Source: Deltaproteobacteria bacterium (lineage in GTDB: Bacteria > DRYD01). From it: a stretch of 32,602 nt of DNA. Numbering within the stretch: position 1 is the first letter of the stretch; every line of letters begins with the position of its first letter. A program made the translations under genes and the position numbers. The stretch spans positions 1 to 32,602 of the forward strand of contig JAPYWL010000010.1 of the NCBI GenBank assembly GCA_028276365.1, read 5' to 3'. The notes under the pieces are model-generated. The model was given only the letters and a program-made list of their open reading frames with translations, made no database searches and was not told the DNA's origin. Below, in pieces: positions 9,876 to 19,058 of this stretch.

Positions 9876-11552
9876 ATGAAGATAGCTCATATAGGAGTCG
9901 GATATTGGGGGAAAAATATTTTAAGAAATCTGTTTATCTTAGAACAAGAAATAAAAAAATTTGAACTAAAGTATATTGTAGATAAAAACAAAGAAAATAT
10001 TTTAGATTTTATTCATAATAATTTTAAAGAAAATGCTAATAAGATTTTAAATAAAGTAATAATAAAAAGTGATTTAAATGAGGTAATAAATGACAAGGAT
10101 CTAAATGCTGTGTTAATATCTACGCCTGCTGCTACTCATTATGAATTAACTAAATTAGCTTTGCTTAACAATAAGCATGTATTTGTTGAAAAACCTTTAG
10201 CTTTAAATTATGATAAAGCTTTAGAATTACATAATTTAGCTAATCAAAATAGGAAGATTTTAATGGTTGGACATATTTTACTTTATCATCCTGCTATATC
10301 TAAAATTAAAGAATTAATTAATCAAGGCACTATTGGAAAATTGTTTTATTTTTATTCTAATAGGTTAAATATAGGGAAAATTAGGGTAGAAGAGAATATT
10401 TTATGGTCATTTGCTCCTCATGATATCTCTGTTATTTTATATCTATTAAATAAGGAACCAATTAAGGTTTTTTCTTTTGGTGGGGATTACCTTAATAAGG
10501 GGATTTTTGATACTACTACTACTATTTTGGAATTTGATAATGGAGTTAAGGGACATATTTTTGTTAGCTGGTTACATCCTTTTAAAGAACAGAAAATGGT
10601 TTTTGTTGGTAGTGAGGGAATGATCGTTTTTGATGATTTAACTCAAGAAAAGTTATTTTTATATCCTCATAAGACTACTTGGATTGATGGAAAAATTCCT
10701 GTAGCTAATAAAGCAGAATTTAAAATAATTGAAACTGAAAAATCTGAGCCTCTTAAGAATGAATTAATTCATTTTATTGATTGTATTTTAAATGACAAAA
10801 AACCCTTAACAGATTCAGAAGAATCACTTAGAGTTTTAAAAGTATTAGAATTAGCTCAAAAACAATTAGATTCACAAACTCATAACACTAATTTTAATAA
10901 TTTTTTTAATAGTTATGTTGATGTTAATAAAATTGATATTAATAAGAAAGTAAAAAGTGAGTTAAAAGATGTTTTTGTACATGAAAGTAGTTATATAGAT
11001 GAGAATGTGGAGATAGGTTCGGGGACTAAGATTTGGCATTTCTCTCATATCTTAAAAAATACCAAAATAGGGTCTAATGTTATAATAGGGCAAAATGTTA
11101 TGATAGGTCCTGATGTAACTATTGGCAATAACTGTAAAATCCAAAATAATGTTTCAGTTTATAAAGGGGTTATATTAGAGGATGATGTATTTTGTGGTCC
11201 TTCTTGCGTATTTACTAATGTATATAATCCAAGAGCTTTTATTGAAAGAAAACATGAATTTAGGAATACTTTGGTAAAAAGAGGAGCCACTATTGGGGCT
11301 AATGCTACTATTGTTTGTGGGGTAACTATTGGAGAGTATGCTTTTATTGGAGCAGGAGCAGTGGTTACTAAGGATGTCCCCGATTACGCTTTAGTGGTAG
11401 GAGTACCTGCTAAGCAAATAGGATGGGTTTGTCAATGCGGAAATAAATTAGTATTTGAAAATGATTATTCCAAGTGTTCATATTGTAATAAAGAATATCT
11501 TCTTATTGAAGGTAAAGTTAAAATTTATCTTGGAAAGTATGTAATTAAATAA
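9876..11552 (+). CDS. Fused Gfo/Idh/MocA sugar dehydrogenase and WbpD/WlbB-type N-acetyltransferase
   Basis: Two enzymes are joined in one 558-aa chain. Residues 1 to about 335 form a Gfo/Idh/MocA NAD(P)-dependent dehydrogenase ([14 protein letters not shown] nucleotide-binding start; VEKPLALN with the conserved catalytic EKP lysine; GHILLYHPA). Residues about 365-530 form a left-handed beta-helix acyltransferase (hexapeptides such as [20 protein letters not shown]). It ends in [16 protein letters not shown] and a CxC...CxxC segment, as in WbpD-like UDP-2-acetamido-3-amino-glucuronate N-acetyltransferases. Together with an aminotransferase (not in the window) they would make UDP-2,3-diacetamido sugars for surface polysaccharide. 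AAGGAG stands 7 nt before the ATG. The gene is monocistronic and divergent from murD. Confidence 0.88.
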   Translation: MKIAHIGVGYWGKNILRNLFILEQEIKKFELKYIVDKNKENILDFIHNNFKENANKILNKVIIKSDLNEVINDKDLNAVLISTPAATHYELTKLALLNNKHVFVEKPLALNYDKALELHNLANQNRKILMVGHILLYHPAISKIKELINQGTIGKLFYFYSNRLNIGKIRVEENILWSFAPHDISVILYLLNKEPIKVFSFGGDYLNKGIFDTTTTILEFDNGVKGHIFVSWLHPFKEQKMVFVGSEGMIVFDDLTQEKLFLYPHKTTWIDGKIPVANKAEFKIIETEKSEPLKNELIHFIDCILNDKKPLTDSEESLRVLKVLELAQKQLDSQTHNTNFNNFFNSYVDVNKIDINKKVKSELKDVFVHESSYIDENVEIGSGTKIWHFSHILKNTKIGSNVIIGQNVMIGPDVTIGNNCKIQNNVSVYKGVILEDDVFCGPSCVFTNVYNPRAFIERKHEFRNTLVKRGATIGANATIVCGVTIGEYAFIGAGAVVTKDVPDYALVVGVPAKQIGWVCQCGNKLVFENDYSKCSYCNKEYLLIEGKVKIYLGKYVIK

Positions 11553-11604
11553 AATTTTTTACATTTCATCAAATGATTGTAAAATAAAGAGGTGAGCTTT
11601 GGAT

Positions 11605-13020
11605 ATGATAAAATTAGAAGATTTTGTTAAAATAAAAGATTATAAATTTAAACATATAAATAATAATGCTGTTATTTATATAGATGATATAAATAATGTA
11701 GAGCCTGAAAGTATAAAACAGTTACTAAATGTTTCGAAATTACCAGGTTTAGTAGGGGATGCTATTGCTATGCCTGATATTCATTGGGGATATGGGTTTC
11801 CAATTGGTTGTGTAGCTTGTACTAATTATGATGAAGATGGTGTAATATCTCCAGGGGGGATAGGATTTGATATTAACTGTGGCGTTAGATTATTAAGAAC
11901 TAATTTAGAATATAATGAAATTCAAAAATATAAAGAAAAAATATTGGATGAATTATTCAAGGAAGTACCTGCAGGATTATCAAGTGAAAGTGATATTAGA
12001 TTATCTAAAAGTGAGTTTAAAAAATCTATAATAAAAGGGATAAAATGGGCTTTAGAGGAAGGATATGCTGATAAAAATGACTTAAATTTCATAGAAGATA
12101 ATGGGTATAAAAGAGAAAGTAGTTTTGATTATATAAGTGAGGAAGCAATAGAAAGAGGGAAGAATCAGTTAGGGACTTTGGGAAGTGGTAATCATTTTTT
12201 GGAACTACAAATAGTAGATGAAATCTATGATGAAGAAGCAGCTAAAAGACTTAATTTGTTTAAGGATCAGGTGGTTTTAATGATACATTGTGGGTCCCGA
12301 GGATTTGGACATCAAATTGCTACTGATTTTATAAACTTGATGCTAAAAGTTATGGAGAATAAATATAAAATAAAGGTAGAAGATAAGCAATTAGCGTGTG
12401 TTCCTGCTAATAGTGAAGAGGGTAAGAAGTATATTTATTCAATGAATTTAGCTGCTAATTTTGCTTTTATTAATCGACAAATAATTACTTATAAAGTTAG
12501 AAAAGTTTTTAAAAAGTTATTAAATACTAAAGAAGTAGAAATAGTGTATGATATAAGTCATAATATGGCTACTATTGAAGAATATTCTTATAATTCTAAG
12601 AAGTATAAATTAGTTATGCATAGGAAGGGAGCTACACGAGCTTTACCTCCTTTCCATCCTTCATTACCTAATGAATATAAGGAAATTGGGCAGCCTGTAT
12701 TGATACCTGGAGATATGGGCAGATACTCTTTTGTATTAGTAGGTACTGAAACTGCTTATAAAGAAACATTTGGACATACTTGTCATGGAGCAGGTAGAAT
12801 TAAAAGTAGAAATCAAGCCAAAAAAACTATTAACTATAATGAATTGATAAAAGAGTTAGAAAGTAAAGGAATAAGTATAAGAGCAGCAAGTAAAGCTACT
12901 ATCTTAGAAGAAGCACCTCAAGCTTATAAAGATGCTCTAAATGTGGTAGATATTGTTCATAATGCTAATATTTCTAAAAAAGTTGCTAAACTCAGACCTA
13001 TTGGTGTTGTTAAAGGATAA
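11605..13020 (+). CDS. rtcB: RNA-splicing ligase RtcB
   Basis: RtcB joins RNA 2',3'-cyclic phosphate or 3'-phosphate ends to 5'-OH ends using GTP and Mn2+, in RNA repair or tRNA splicing. I chose ATG 11605, 8 nt after GAGGTGAG; an in-frame TTG at 11599 is too close to it. Key motifs are present: MPDIHWGYGFPIG, GIGFDINCGVR (metal-binding Asp and Cys), LGSGNHFLE, HCGSRGFGHQIA, YDISHNMA, the HRKGATRALPP segment, and a C-terminal GTETAYKETFGHTCHGAGR with the guanylated active-site His. Length (471 aa) fits the family. It is convergent with manC, and its cofactor archease is encoded only 1.4 kb away on the other strand. Confidence 0.96.
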   Translation: MIKLEDFVKIKDYKFKHINNNAVIYIDDINNVEPESIKQLLNVSKLPGLVGDAIAMPDIHWGYGFPIGCVACTNYDEDGVISPGGIGFDINCGVRLLRTNLEYNEIQKYKEKILDELFKEVPAGLSSESDIRLSKSEFKKSIIKGIKWALEEGYADKNDLNFIEDNGYKRESSFDYISEEAIERGKNQLGTLGSGNHFLELQIVDEIYDEEAAKRLNLFKDQVVLMIHCGSRGFGHQIATDFINLMLKVMENKYKIKVEDKQLACVPANSEEGKKYIYSMNLAANFAFINRQIITYKVRKVFKKLLNTKEVEIVYDISHNMATIEEYSYNSKKYKLVMHRKGATRALPPFHPSLPNEYKEIGQPVLIPGDMGRYSFVLVGTETAYKETFGHTCHGAGRIKSRNQAKKTINYNELIKELESKGISIRAASKATILEEAPQAYKDALNVVDIVHNANISKKVAKLRPIGVVKG

Positions 13021-13047
13021 AATAAATATATTATAAATATATAAATT

Positions 13048-14424
13048 TTAAACTCGTTGATAGATATCTTTAATTCTGACGATATCATCTTCTATTAACT
13101 TATCTCCTACTTGTATTTCTATAAATTCTAAGTCGGTATTTCCTGTGTTTTTTATTGAGTGAATTGCTTTATAAGGTATTTCTATAATATCATTTTCTTT
13201 AACCGAGATTTCTTTATCATTTATAATAACTATTCCGTTACCTTTTAAAATAAACCAATATTCTTTTCTAAAATTATGGTATTGTAAAGATAACTGCTGA
13301 TTAGGATAAACTGAAATGAATTTGATTCTATATTTATTGATGTCTTTATCTAATTCTTTATAGTATCCCCAGGGTCTATAATCTGTAATATTATATTTTA
13401 GAATTTCTGGATCAATTTTATTTAGGATCTCTTTAATTTTAAAGCTACTGTTTTTTTGAGATATTAATAAGAAATCAGCAGTATCAACTACTATTAGATT
13501 GTTACAATCAATAAAACAGTATTTTTTATTTTTTAAATTTTCATTATCTTTTATTAAAAAGGAGTTAGAGTTTAAATGATATACTTCATTATTATTTTTA
13601 TTGTTATTAATTTCTAAGTATTCGTATATTTTTGATATTTCTTCAAAAGTGCCTACATCTGACCATCTAAAATTAGATTTAACTACTAATAAATTATTGC
13701 TTTTTTCACTATATGCATAATCAATGGAAATTTTGGGAATATTTTTATAATTACTTAATAGTTCTTGATAATTAAGGTTTATATAAGTTTTAAAATCTTG
13801 GTTAATTTTGTAAAAATCATCAAAAAACAATGAGCTATTTAAAATATATATTCCTGAATTCCAGAGGTAATTAGGATTTTTGTAATAGTATTTAGCTTTT
13901 GATTTATCAGGCTTTTCTATAAATTTATCCACTCTAAATATATTGTTTTCTATTTTTTGGTTTAGTTTAATATAGCCGTAGTTTGTGGATGGGTGATCTG
14001 GTTTAACTCCTATCGTTATTACTCCTTTATTTGTATATTTTAAACCAGTTTTTAAGGAATTTAAGAATTCAGATTCATTAAATATAAAATGATCTGATGG
14101 TAAAAATATGAAATTAGCTTCTTTTAGATTATATTTATAAAGGGTATATTTAATAGAGAGTAAAATTGCTGCTGAAGTATTGGAATTTTCAGGTTCCAAG
14201 ATTATTTTCTCTTGTGGAATGTTTTCTTGCTCTATTAAATGTTTATATTTTATACCTGAAGAAATTAATATTTCATCAAATTGATTTAAAACTCTTTCGT
14301 AAGTTAGTCTTAGTAAGCTTTTATTGTTAAATATTTTTAAAAACTGTTTTGGATAGGATATTCTGGATAGTGGAAATAATCTGCTTCCTATCCCTCCTGC
14401 TAATATTATACAAAAATTATACAT
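13048..14424 (-). CDS. manC: Bifunctional mannose-1-phosphate guanylyltransferase / mannose-6-phosphate isomerase
   Basis: The 458-aa product makes GDP-mannose for exopolysaccharide or protein glycosylation. The N-terminal nucleotidyltransferase begins ILAGGIGSRLFPLSRISYPKQ, with FLPSDHFI, IGVKPDHPSTNYGYI and VDKFIEKPDKSKA as further GMP motifs. The C-terminal about 115 residues form a type II PMI cupin: RPWGYYKEL, YPNQQLSLQYHNFRKEYWFIL (metal-binding His/Glu set) and IPYKAIHSIKN. The ATG is preceded by GAGGTG about 8 nt upstream, which lies inside the archease gene; the two frames overlap by 8 bp, so they are translationally coupled. The intervening linker is unusually Asn-rich (residues about 270-290). 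Confidence 0.92.
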   Translation of the reverse strand: MYNFCIILAGGIGSRLFPLSRISYPKQFLKIFNNKSLLRLTYERVLNQFDEILISSGIKYKHLIEQENIPQEKIILEPENSNTSAAILLSIKYTLYKYNLKEANFIFLPSDHFIFNESEFLNSLKTGLKYTNKGVITIGVKPDHPSTNYGYIKLNQKIENNIFRVDKFIEKPDKSKAKYYYKNPNYLWNSGIYILNSSLFFDDFYKINQDFKTYINLNYQELLSNYKNIPKISIDYAYSEKSNNLLVVKSNFRWSDVGTFEEISKIYEYLEINNNKNNNEVYHLNSNSFLIKDNENLKNKKYCFIDCNNLIVVDTADFLLISQKNSSFKIKEILNKIDPEILKYNITDYRPWGYYKELDKDINKYRIKFISVYPNQQLSLQYHNFRKEYWFILKGNGIVIINDKEISVKENDIIEIPYKAIHSIKNTGNTDLEFIEIQVGDKLIEDDIVRIKDIYQRV

Positions 14425-14845
14425 CTATTATCACCTCTAATTCAAAATTGCTAATAAATTTAAAATCATGATAAGTAGGAGCCTTAAGATATCCTTTTAT
14501 TTTCTTTTTATTTATTTTTTTTATTTTTACGCTTATCTCCCATTTGTCTTCTTTTAAATTAATATAGTTTACATCAGTTATTAGTAACGATTTAGCATCT
14601 AAATAATAAATAAATTTTGAGATAAAATTAAATACTTTTTGATAATCATCTGAATCTGATAAAATTATTTTTATGTTATTTTTTTTGATATTTTTTTTAT
14701 TTTGTTTTTCAATTTTTAATTGATCTTCATCTTGATAGTTAATAATATATTTTAGAGCTGAGATTAGATCTTTAAAAAAGTCAAATAAATTAATTGATGT
14801 TATTCTTATTTTTATATCTGCTGTATGATCAAGGATTTCATACAT
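14417..14845 (-). CDS. Archease, RtcB activator
   Basis: The 142-aa product has the archease signatures: YEILDHTADIKIRI at the N-terminus (the family's Y-E-x-L-D-H-T-A-D metal-binding motif) and LKAPTYHDFKF with a final FELEVIIDV, matching the family's KAxTYH...VIxD end (PF01951). Archease speeds guanylation of RtcB and allows multiple turnovers. The cognate rtcB lies nearby at 11605-13020 on the opposite strand. The archease gene sits in the lysS-mgtC-fpg-archease-manC operon. The central part is poorly conserved and very Lys/Asn/Ile-rich (residues 40-70). Confidence 0.85.
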   Translation of the reverse strand: MYEILDHTADIKIRITSINLFDFFKDLISALKYIINYQDEDQLKIEKQNKKNIKKNNIKIILSDSDDYQKVFNFISKFIYYLDAKSLLITDVNYINLKEDKWEISVKIKKINKKKIKGYLKAPTYHDFKFISNFELEVIIDV

Positions 14846-14897
14846 AACTTAATTTTTTACCAATTTAATTTTTGTTAATTTTTATTTTTATTAATCT

Positions 14898-15746
14898 TTA
14901 TTTTTGACAAGTAGGACAATAATATGTTATTCTATCTTCTATTTTTATTCTTTTTATTTTTGAATTACAATCTGGGCATTTAGTTTTGTTATATATTTTA
15001 TGTAGATTTTGGTAGTTACCTTCTTGACCTAAGGCATCTACATAATCGCTGATAGTAGATCCTCTTTGTTTTATTGATTCTTTTAGGATTTCTTTTAGAC
15101 AGTTATAAAGTTTGTAATACTCTTGTACGGTTATTTCAGAAGATTTTCTTAAAGGTGAAATTTTAGCGCAAAATAAACTTTCTATTGCATATATATTACC
15201 TATTCCTGCTATTAAAGACTGATCCATAAGAGCTATTTTTATCGGTTTTTTTATTTTTGACAAAATATTAATAAAATCAATAGTTTTTAATCTATTAAAA
15301 GGTGGTCCGTATTTTTTTAAAGGATTTTCATCCTTAGTAAATATTACTTTTTCAAATAATCTTTTAGCACTGAAAAATAAAATTTTTTCTTGCTCGTTGT
15401 TAATATTAAAAATAAACTCTATTATTTTATATTTTTCAAAGTAATTTAGTTTATCTGGTGATAAAAATTCCTTAATAAGTAAAGCTCCTGTTAATGCTAA
15501 ATGAAATAATATCCAGTAATTACCATTAAATTTAAAATATATTATTTTTCCATAATTGGACACATCTTCTAAATTTTTATTTATTAATTCATTTACTAAT
15601 TCTGGATTTTTTATGATAGAATCTTTATAAATATTTATTTTTTTTAATGTAATTTGTGGATGATTTAAGTTAGGTTGATTTTTGGTTAAATTAAAATAAT
15701 TTTTTATTTGTGAGGATATTGTAGTTGCTTCAGGGAACTCTGGCAT
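14898..15746 (-). CDS. mutM: Fpg/Nei-family DNA glycosylase (MutM-like), divergent
   Basis: This 282-aa base-excision repair enzyme removes oxidised bases. It has the MPEFPE start (catalytic Pro and Glu), the lysine of the NYGKIIYFKF strand, the H2TH region ALMDQSLIAGIGNIYAIESLF, and a C-terminal zinc finger, CPDC...CPTC. Some otherwise conserved positions differ. HLGMTG of classical Fpg is HLALTG, and the DPRRFG loop is replaced by FSAKRLFEK, so the void-filling Met/Arg/Phe triad described for E. coli Fpg seems to be Leu/Lys/Leu. Either the enzyme has changed lesion preference or it belongs to a separate Fpg/Nei branch. It is 13 bp from mgtC and 52 bp from archease in the same operon. Confidence 0.88.
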   Translation of the reverse strand: MPEFPEATTISSQIKNYFNLTKNQPNLNHPQITLKKINIYKDSIIKNPELVNELINKNLEDVSNYGKIIYFKFNGNYWILFHLALTGALLIKEFLSPDKLNYFEKYKIIEFIFNINNEQEKILFFSAKRLFEKVIFTKDENPLKKYGPPFNRLKTIDFINILSKIKKPIKIALMDQSLIAGIGNIYAIESLFCAKISPLRKSSEITVQEYYKLYNCLKEILKESIKQRGSTISDYVDALGQEGNYQNLHKIYNKTKCPDCNSKIKRIKIEDRITYYCPTCQK

Positions 15747-15759
15747 AATTTTTAATTTA

Positions 15760-16446
15760 TTAAAACTCGTTTAATTCGTATAATTTTATATTATAATTTT
15801 CACTTTTCAATTTTTCATTTAATTCAGTTTTTACTTTATTTTTGCTACCTTTTAGTTTTAGGATTACTCCATCTTTGATTTCTGTTGTTTCAAGGATTTC
15901 AATGTTGATTTCATGTAACTTATTTTTTAGTTCCTCAAAAATTGATTGATAATTAAGATTATCTTGAGTAGATTCTAAGTTATATTTTACTTTAATGTAG
16001 AAGATACCTAAGTTTTCATATAGCAGTTTTTCTATAAATCTAAGGATTGTGATAGCAAAAAAGACTATTAAGCTTCCAAGGATTCCTTCTAATATTTTCT
16101 CAGAACCTATAACCATCCCAATAGAAGCTGCTATCCACAAAGTAGCTGCAGTAGTTAATCCTTTAATTTTTAGCCCGCTTCTTATAATAGTACCTGCTCC
16201 TAAGAAACCTACCCCATTTACTATTTGCGAAGCAACTCTGCTACTATCTGCTGCACTACCACTAAAACCATATTTTGATATAAATGTAAATATTGCACTT
16301 CCTACTGTAACTAAAGTTATTGTTTTTAATCCTGCAGGTTTATGTCTTACTTCTCTTTCTAATCCTATTAATATTCCAGACAAAATAGATACACCAGTTA
16401 TTACTAAAAATTTTTTTATTAATTCTATTTCTATATTTATTTCCAT
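15760..16446 (-). CDS. mgtC: MgtC/SapB family membrane protein
   Basis: The 228-aa product has the MgtC/SapB membrane domain (PF02308). Residues 10 to about 130 carry four to five hydrophobic helices with the diagnostic ILIGLEREVRHKPAGLKTITLVTVGSAIF, then QIVNGVGFLGAGTIIR and GLTTAATLWIAASIGMVIGS. A soluble C-terminal domain of about 80 residues (IKVKYNLES onward, with LKGSKNKVKTELNEKL) resembles the ACT-like tail of longer MgtC proteins. MgtC acts in low-Mg2+ adaptation and modulates F1Fo ATP synthase in Salmonella; what it does in other bacteria is unclear. It sits between lysS and fpg in an apparent operon. Confidence 0.92.
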   Translation of the reverse strand: MEINIEIELIKKFLVITGVSILSGILIGLEREVRHKPAGLKTITLVTVGSAIFTFISKYGFSGSAADSSRVASQIVNGVGFLGAGTIIRSGLKIKGLTTAATLWIAASIGMVIGSEKILEGILGSLIVFFAITILRFIEKLLYENLGIFYIKVKYNLESTQDNLNYQSIFEELKNKLHEINIEILETTEIKDGVILKLKGSKNKVKTELNEKLKSENYNIKLYELNEF

Positions 16447-16493
16447 ATTATTAACTATATTAAATATTATTTATTTTAAGATTTTAATTTAAT

Positions 16494-17975
16494 CTATTTT
16501 TTGGGAAGTAAAGCGGGGAATAATATTACTTCCCTTATTGATATATTATTTGTTAAGATCATAACTAATCTATCTATACCAAAGCCTAAGCCACCTGTAG
16601 GTGGTAAGCCGTAAGATAACGCAGTTATATAATCGTGATCGTATTCATGAGCTTCTGCTTCTCCTTTTTCTTTTAATTTTTGTTGTTGTGTAAATCTTAG
16701 GGCTTGTTCATCAGGATCATTTAGCTCACTAAATGCATTAGCTACCTCAAAATTAGCTATAAATAATTCAAACCTTTCAGTATATAATGGATTATCACTT
16801 TTAGAAATAGCTAAAGGAGAGATTTCTACAGGATAATCAAGTACAAATGTAGGATCCCATAACTCTGGTTTTACTAATTCATCAAAAGCTTTATCTATAA
16901 CATGACTAATAACTCTGTTTTCTCTTGGGATTTTTAATTCATTAGCAATTTTTTCCAAGTATTCTTTATCATTTCTTAGTTTTTCTATATCTAATCCTTT
17001 TTTATATAGTTCATTTGGGAAGCTAATTTTTTTAAATGGTTTATTAAAATTCAATTTTTTCTCCTGATATTCTATTTCATGTGAATTATGTATGTAATAA
17101 ACTAGTGAAGAGATTATATCTTCTGTTAAGTTTATCATATCATTTAAATCTGCGAAAGCTTGATATAGTTCTAATATTGTAAATTCTGGATTATGTTTTG
17201 TTGAGATTCCTTCATTTCTAAAAACTTTACCTAATTCATAAACTTTATCAAAATTCCCTACTATTAGTCTTTTTAAATAGAGTTCTGGGGCTATTCTTAG
17301 ATACATATCAATTCCTAAGGTATTGTGATGAGTTTTAAAGGGTTTAGCTAAGGCACCTGTTGGAATTATGTTTAACATTGGGGTTTCCACTTCCATAAAT
17401 CCCTGATTTTCTAAATAGTTTCTTAAAAATTTAATTATTTTGCTTCTTATTATGAAATTTTTCTTAGCTTCGGGATTAATAAATAAATCTAAGTATCTTT
17501 GTCTATATCTGATTTCTGTGTCTTTGAGTCCATGCCATTTTTCAGGTAAAGGTAATATACATTTAGCTAAAAAGTGGTAATCTAATATGTGCAAAGTTAA
17601 TTCATTTGTTTTAGTTCTAAATAAATATCCTTTAACTAATATTAAGTCACCACTATCTATATAGTCCTTAAATATATCAAATTTTTCGTTAAGTTCATCT
17701 TTTTTTAAGTATATTTGTAATTTATGATTAACTCCTAAAAGATCGGAAAATATACTTTTTCCATGATGTCTTATATTTAGGAGCCTACCACCAACTATAT
17801 AAATTTCTTCTTTATTAAGATTTGTTTCATTTTCGAATTTAGTTTTTAATTCATCTACTGTTGAATTTGGTTTATAGGGTAAGGGGTATCCGTAAGGGTT
17901 TATTGATAATTCTTTTAGTTTTTTTCTATGAGTTAATCTTGAGTCTTTTTCATCGAGTTTTACTTCATTTATCAT
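16494..17975 (-). CDS. lysS: Class II lysyl-tRNA synthetase
   Basis: The 493-aa enzyme charges tRNA-Lys. It has an N-terminal OB-fold anticodon-binding domain (residues about 55-145) and a class II catalytic core: motif 1 around FLRNYLENQGFMEVETPML, motif 2 as KVFRNEGISTKHNPEFTILE, and motif 3 as GLGFGIDRLVMILTNN. RYRQRYLDLF, EVANAFSELNDPDEQALRF and the GLPPTGG stretch are characteristic of bacterial LysRS. An AGGAGG sits 6 nt before the ATG. It is the first gene of the lysS-mgtC-fpg-archease-manC operon. No T-box leader is visible upstream; instead there is a transposase remnant. Confidence 0.97.
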   Translation of the reverse strand: MINEVKLDEKDSRLTHRKKLKELSINPYGYPLPYKPNSTVDELKTKFENETNLNKEEIYIVGGRLLNIRHHGKSIFSDLLGVNHKLQIYLKKDELNEKFDIFKDYIDSGDLILVKGYLFRTKTNELTLHILDYHFLAKCILPLPEKWHGLKDTEIRYRQRYLDLFINPEAKKNFIIRSKIIKFLRNYLENQGFMEVETPMLNIIPTGALAKPFKTHHNTLGIDMYLRIAPELYLKRLIVGNFDKVYELGKVFRNEGISTKHNPEFTILELYQAFADLNDMINLTEDIISSLVYYIHNSHEIEYQEKKLNFNKPFKKISFPNELYKKGLDIEKLRNDKEYLEKIANELKIPRENRVISHVIDKAFDELVKPELWDPTFVLDYPVEISPLAISKSDNPLYTERFELFIANFEVANAFSELNDPDEQALRFTQQQKLKEKGEAEAHEYDHDYITALSYGLPPTGGLGFGIDRLVMILTNNISIREVILFPALLPKK

Positions 17976-18073
17976 AATTAACCTCCTTATTAATTAGTAG
18001 TTCTTATAAAGAATTCTTTATTTTTTTTTTATATTCCTTTTTATTACTTAGAGTATTTTTGAAAGGGTAATTC

Positions 18074-18215
18074 CTTAGTTATATCTAAATTCAAGCTCTT
18101 TTAAATAGTAGATAAAATTATCTTTACTTACACTATGAAATTTGAGCACTTTCTTTTTGCATAGCTCCAAAATCCTTTAATATTTGGGTGGAATATTTTA
18201 AACAATCACCTTGAA
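18074..18215 (-). pseudogene. IS1595-type (ISXO2-like) transposase C-terminal remnant
   Basis: Reading the minus strand, one frame gives FHPNIKGFWSYAKRK. After a one-base shift the next frame gives KFHSVSKDNFIYYLKELEFR followed by YN and a stop at 18075-18077. This matches the C-terminal end of IS1595-family transposases, whose consensus runs roughly H-x-N-x-I-E-G-F-W-S-x-A-K-R, then K-F-x-G-V-x-K, then YLKExEFRYN. Only about 45 codons survive, with a frameshift and no upstream domain, so it is a dead relic. It lies between lysS and trmD, where the rest of the insertion has been deleted. No terminal inverted repeats are recognisable. Confidence 0.65.
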
Positions 18216-18224
18216 AGTTATCTT

Positions 18225-19058
18225 TTAACTAGGAATTACATTATTTAAGATAGAATCATATAAAATTTCGTCTATTTCTTTATAATTTAGAAATTTAAGA
18301 AAAGGAAGGGGATAGTAAATCTTTTTTGATTTTTTTTTTATTTGAAAATATTTATAAAATTTTATATATAGTTCAGGTTTTTTATAGATTGTTTGGGTTA
18401 ATGAATTTTCTAAATTTTTTTTTATTATTTCTTTATGATTCCCTTTTACTAAGTATTCAGGGACTTCTAAATTGAAATTGTTATTTAATGGATTAATTAA
18501 TTTATTTGGCCTTGTATATTGAGGATTTTCTAATAAAAAAGGGATATTAAATAACGAAAAACTATCTTCTATATAACTGTTTTCATCTATTACTAATTTT
18601 CTTATTATAGATTCAATAATAACAAATACTGCTAATTCTCCGCTACTTATAACGTAATCACCTATTGATATCTCCTCATTTATGAATCTTATTATTCTCT
18701 CATCTATACCTTCATAATTTGGGGCTATAAATATGATTTCATTTAATTTAGATAAATCTTTTATTATATTACTATTTAGTATTTTACCTTTTGGAGAAGG
18801 TAAGATGATATAAGGTTTTTTACATTTTTTTTTAGAATATACTAATGCTTTATATAATGGTTCAAATTTAAATAGCATGCCTTTTTTTATACCATATATA
18901 TAATCATCTACTTTTTTATGTTTATCATCACTAAAATCTCTTATATTAATAATTTCAACTTCTAAAATCTTTTTATTAATTGCCCTTTTTAATATTGATA
19001 AATTTAATAAATCTTTAGTTAATTTTGGAAAAATAGTTAAAATAAAAGTTTTTAGCAT
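18225..19058 (-). CDS. trmD: tRNA (guanine-N1)-methyltransferase, divergent
   Basis: TrmD makes m1G37 in tRNAs and is usually essential. The 277-aa product shows the family plan: TIFPKLTKDLL start, INIRDFSDDKHKKVDD, the knot region APNYEGIDERIIRFINEEISIGDYVISSGELA, DSF, and LLENPQYTRP, then VPEYLVKGNHKEI. Several normally invariant positions have changed: the VDDxPYGGGxGM loop reads VDDYIYGIKKGM, CGRYEGIDER reads APNYEGIDER, and DYVLTGGEL reads DYVISSGEL. The glycine-rich SAM/knot loop is therefore eroded, although the frame is intact. There is no rimM, rplS or ffh beside it. It lies at the border of a region with many pseudogenes. It may be functional but fast-evolving, or newly inactivated. 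Confidence 0.85.
   Translation of the reverse strand: MLKTFILTIFPKLTKDLLNLSILKRAINKKILEVEIINIRDFSDDKHKKVDDYIYGIKKGMLFKFEPLYKALVYSKKKCKKPYIILPSPKGKILNSNIIKDLSKLNEIIFIAPNYEGIDERIIRFINEEISIGDYVISSGELAVFVIIESIIRKLVIDENSYIEDSFSLFNIPFLLENPQYTRPNKLINPLNNNFNLEVPEYLVKGNHKEIIKKNLENSLTQTIYKKPELYIKFYKYFQIKKKSKKIYYPLPFLKFLNYKEIDEILYDSILNNVIPS

Noticed and set aside
17976-18224. T-box leader upstream of lysS
   Set aside because: No T-box sequence, specifier stem or T-rich terminator is seen; the region instead holds transposase remnant text.
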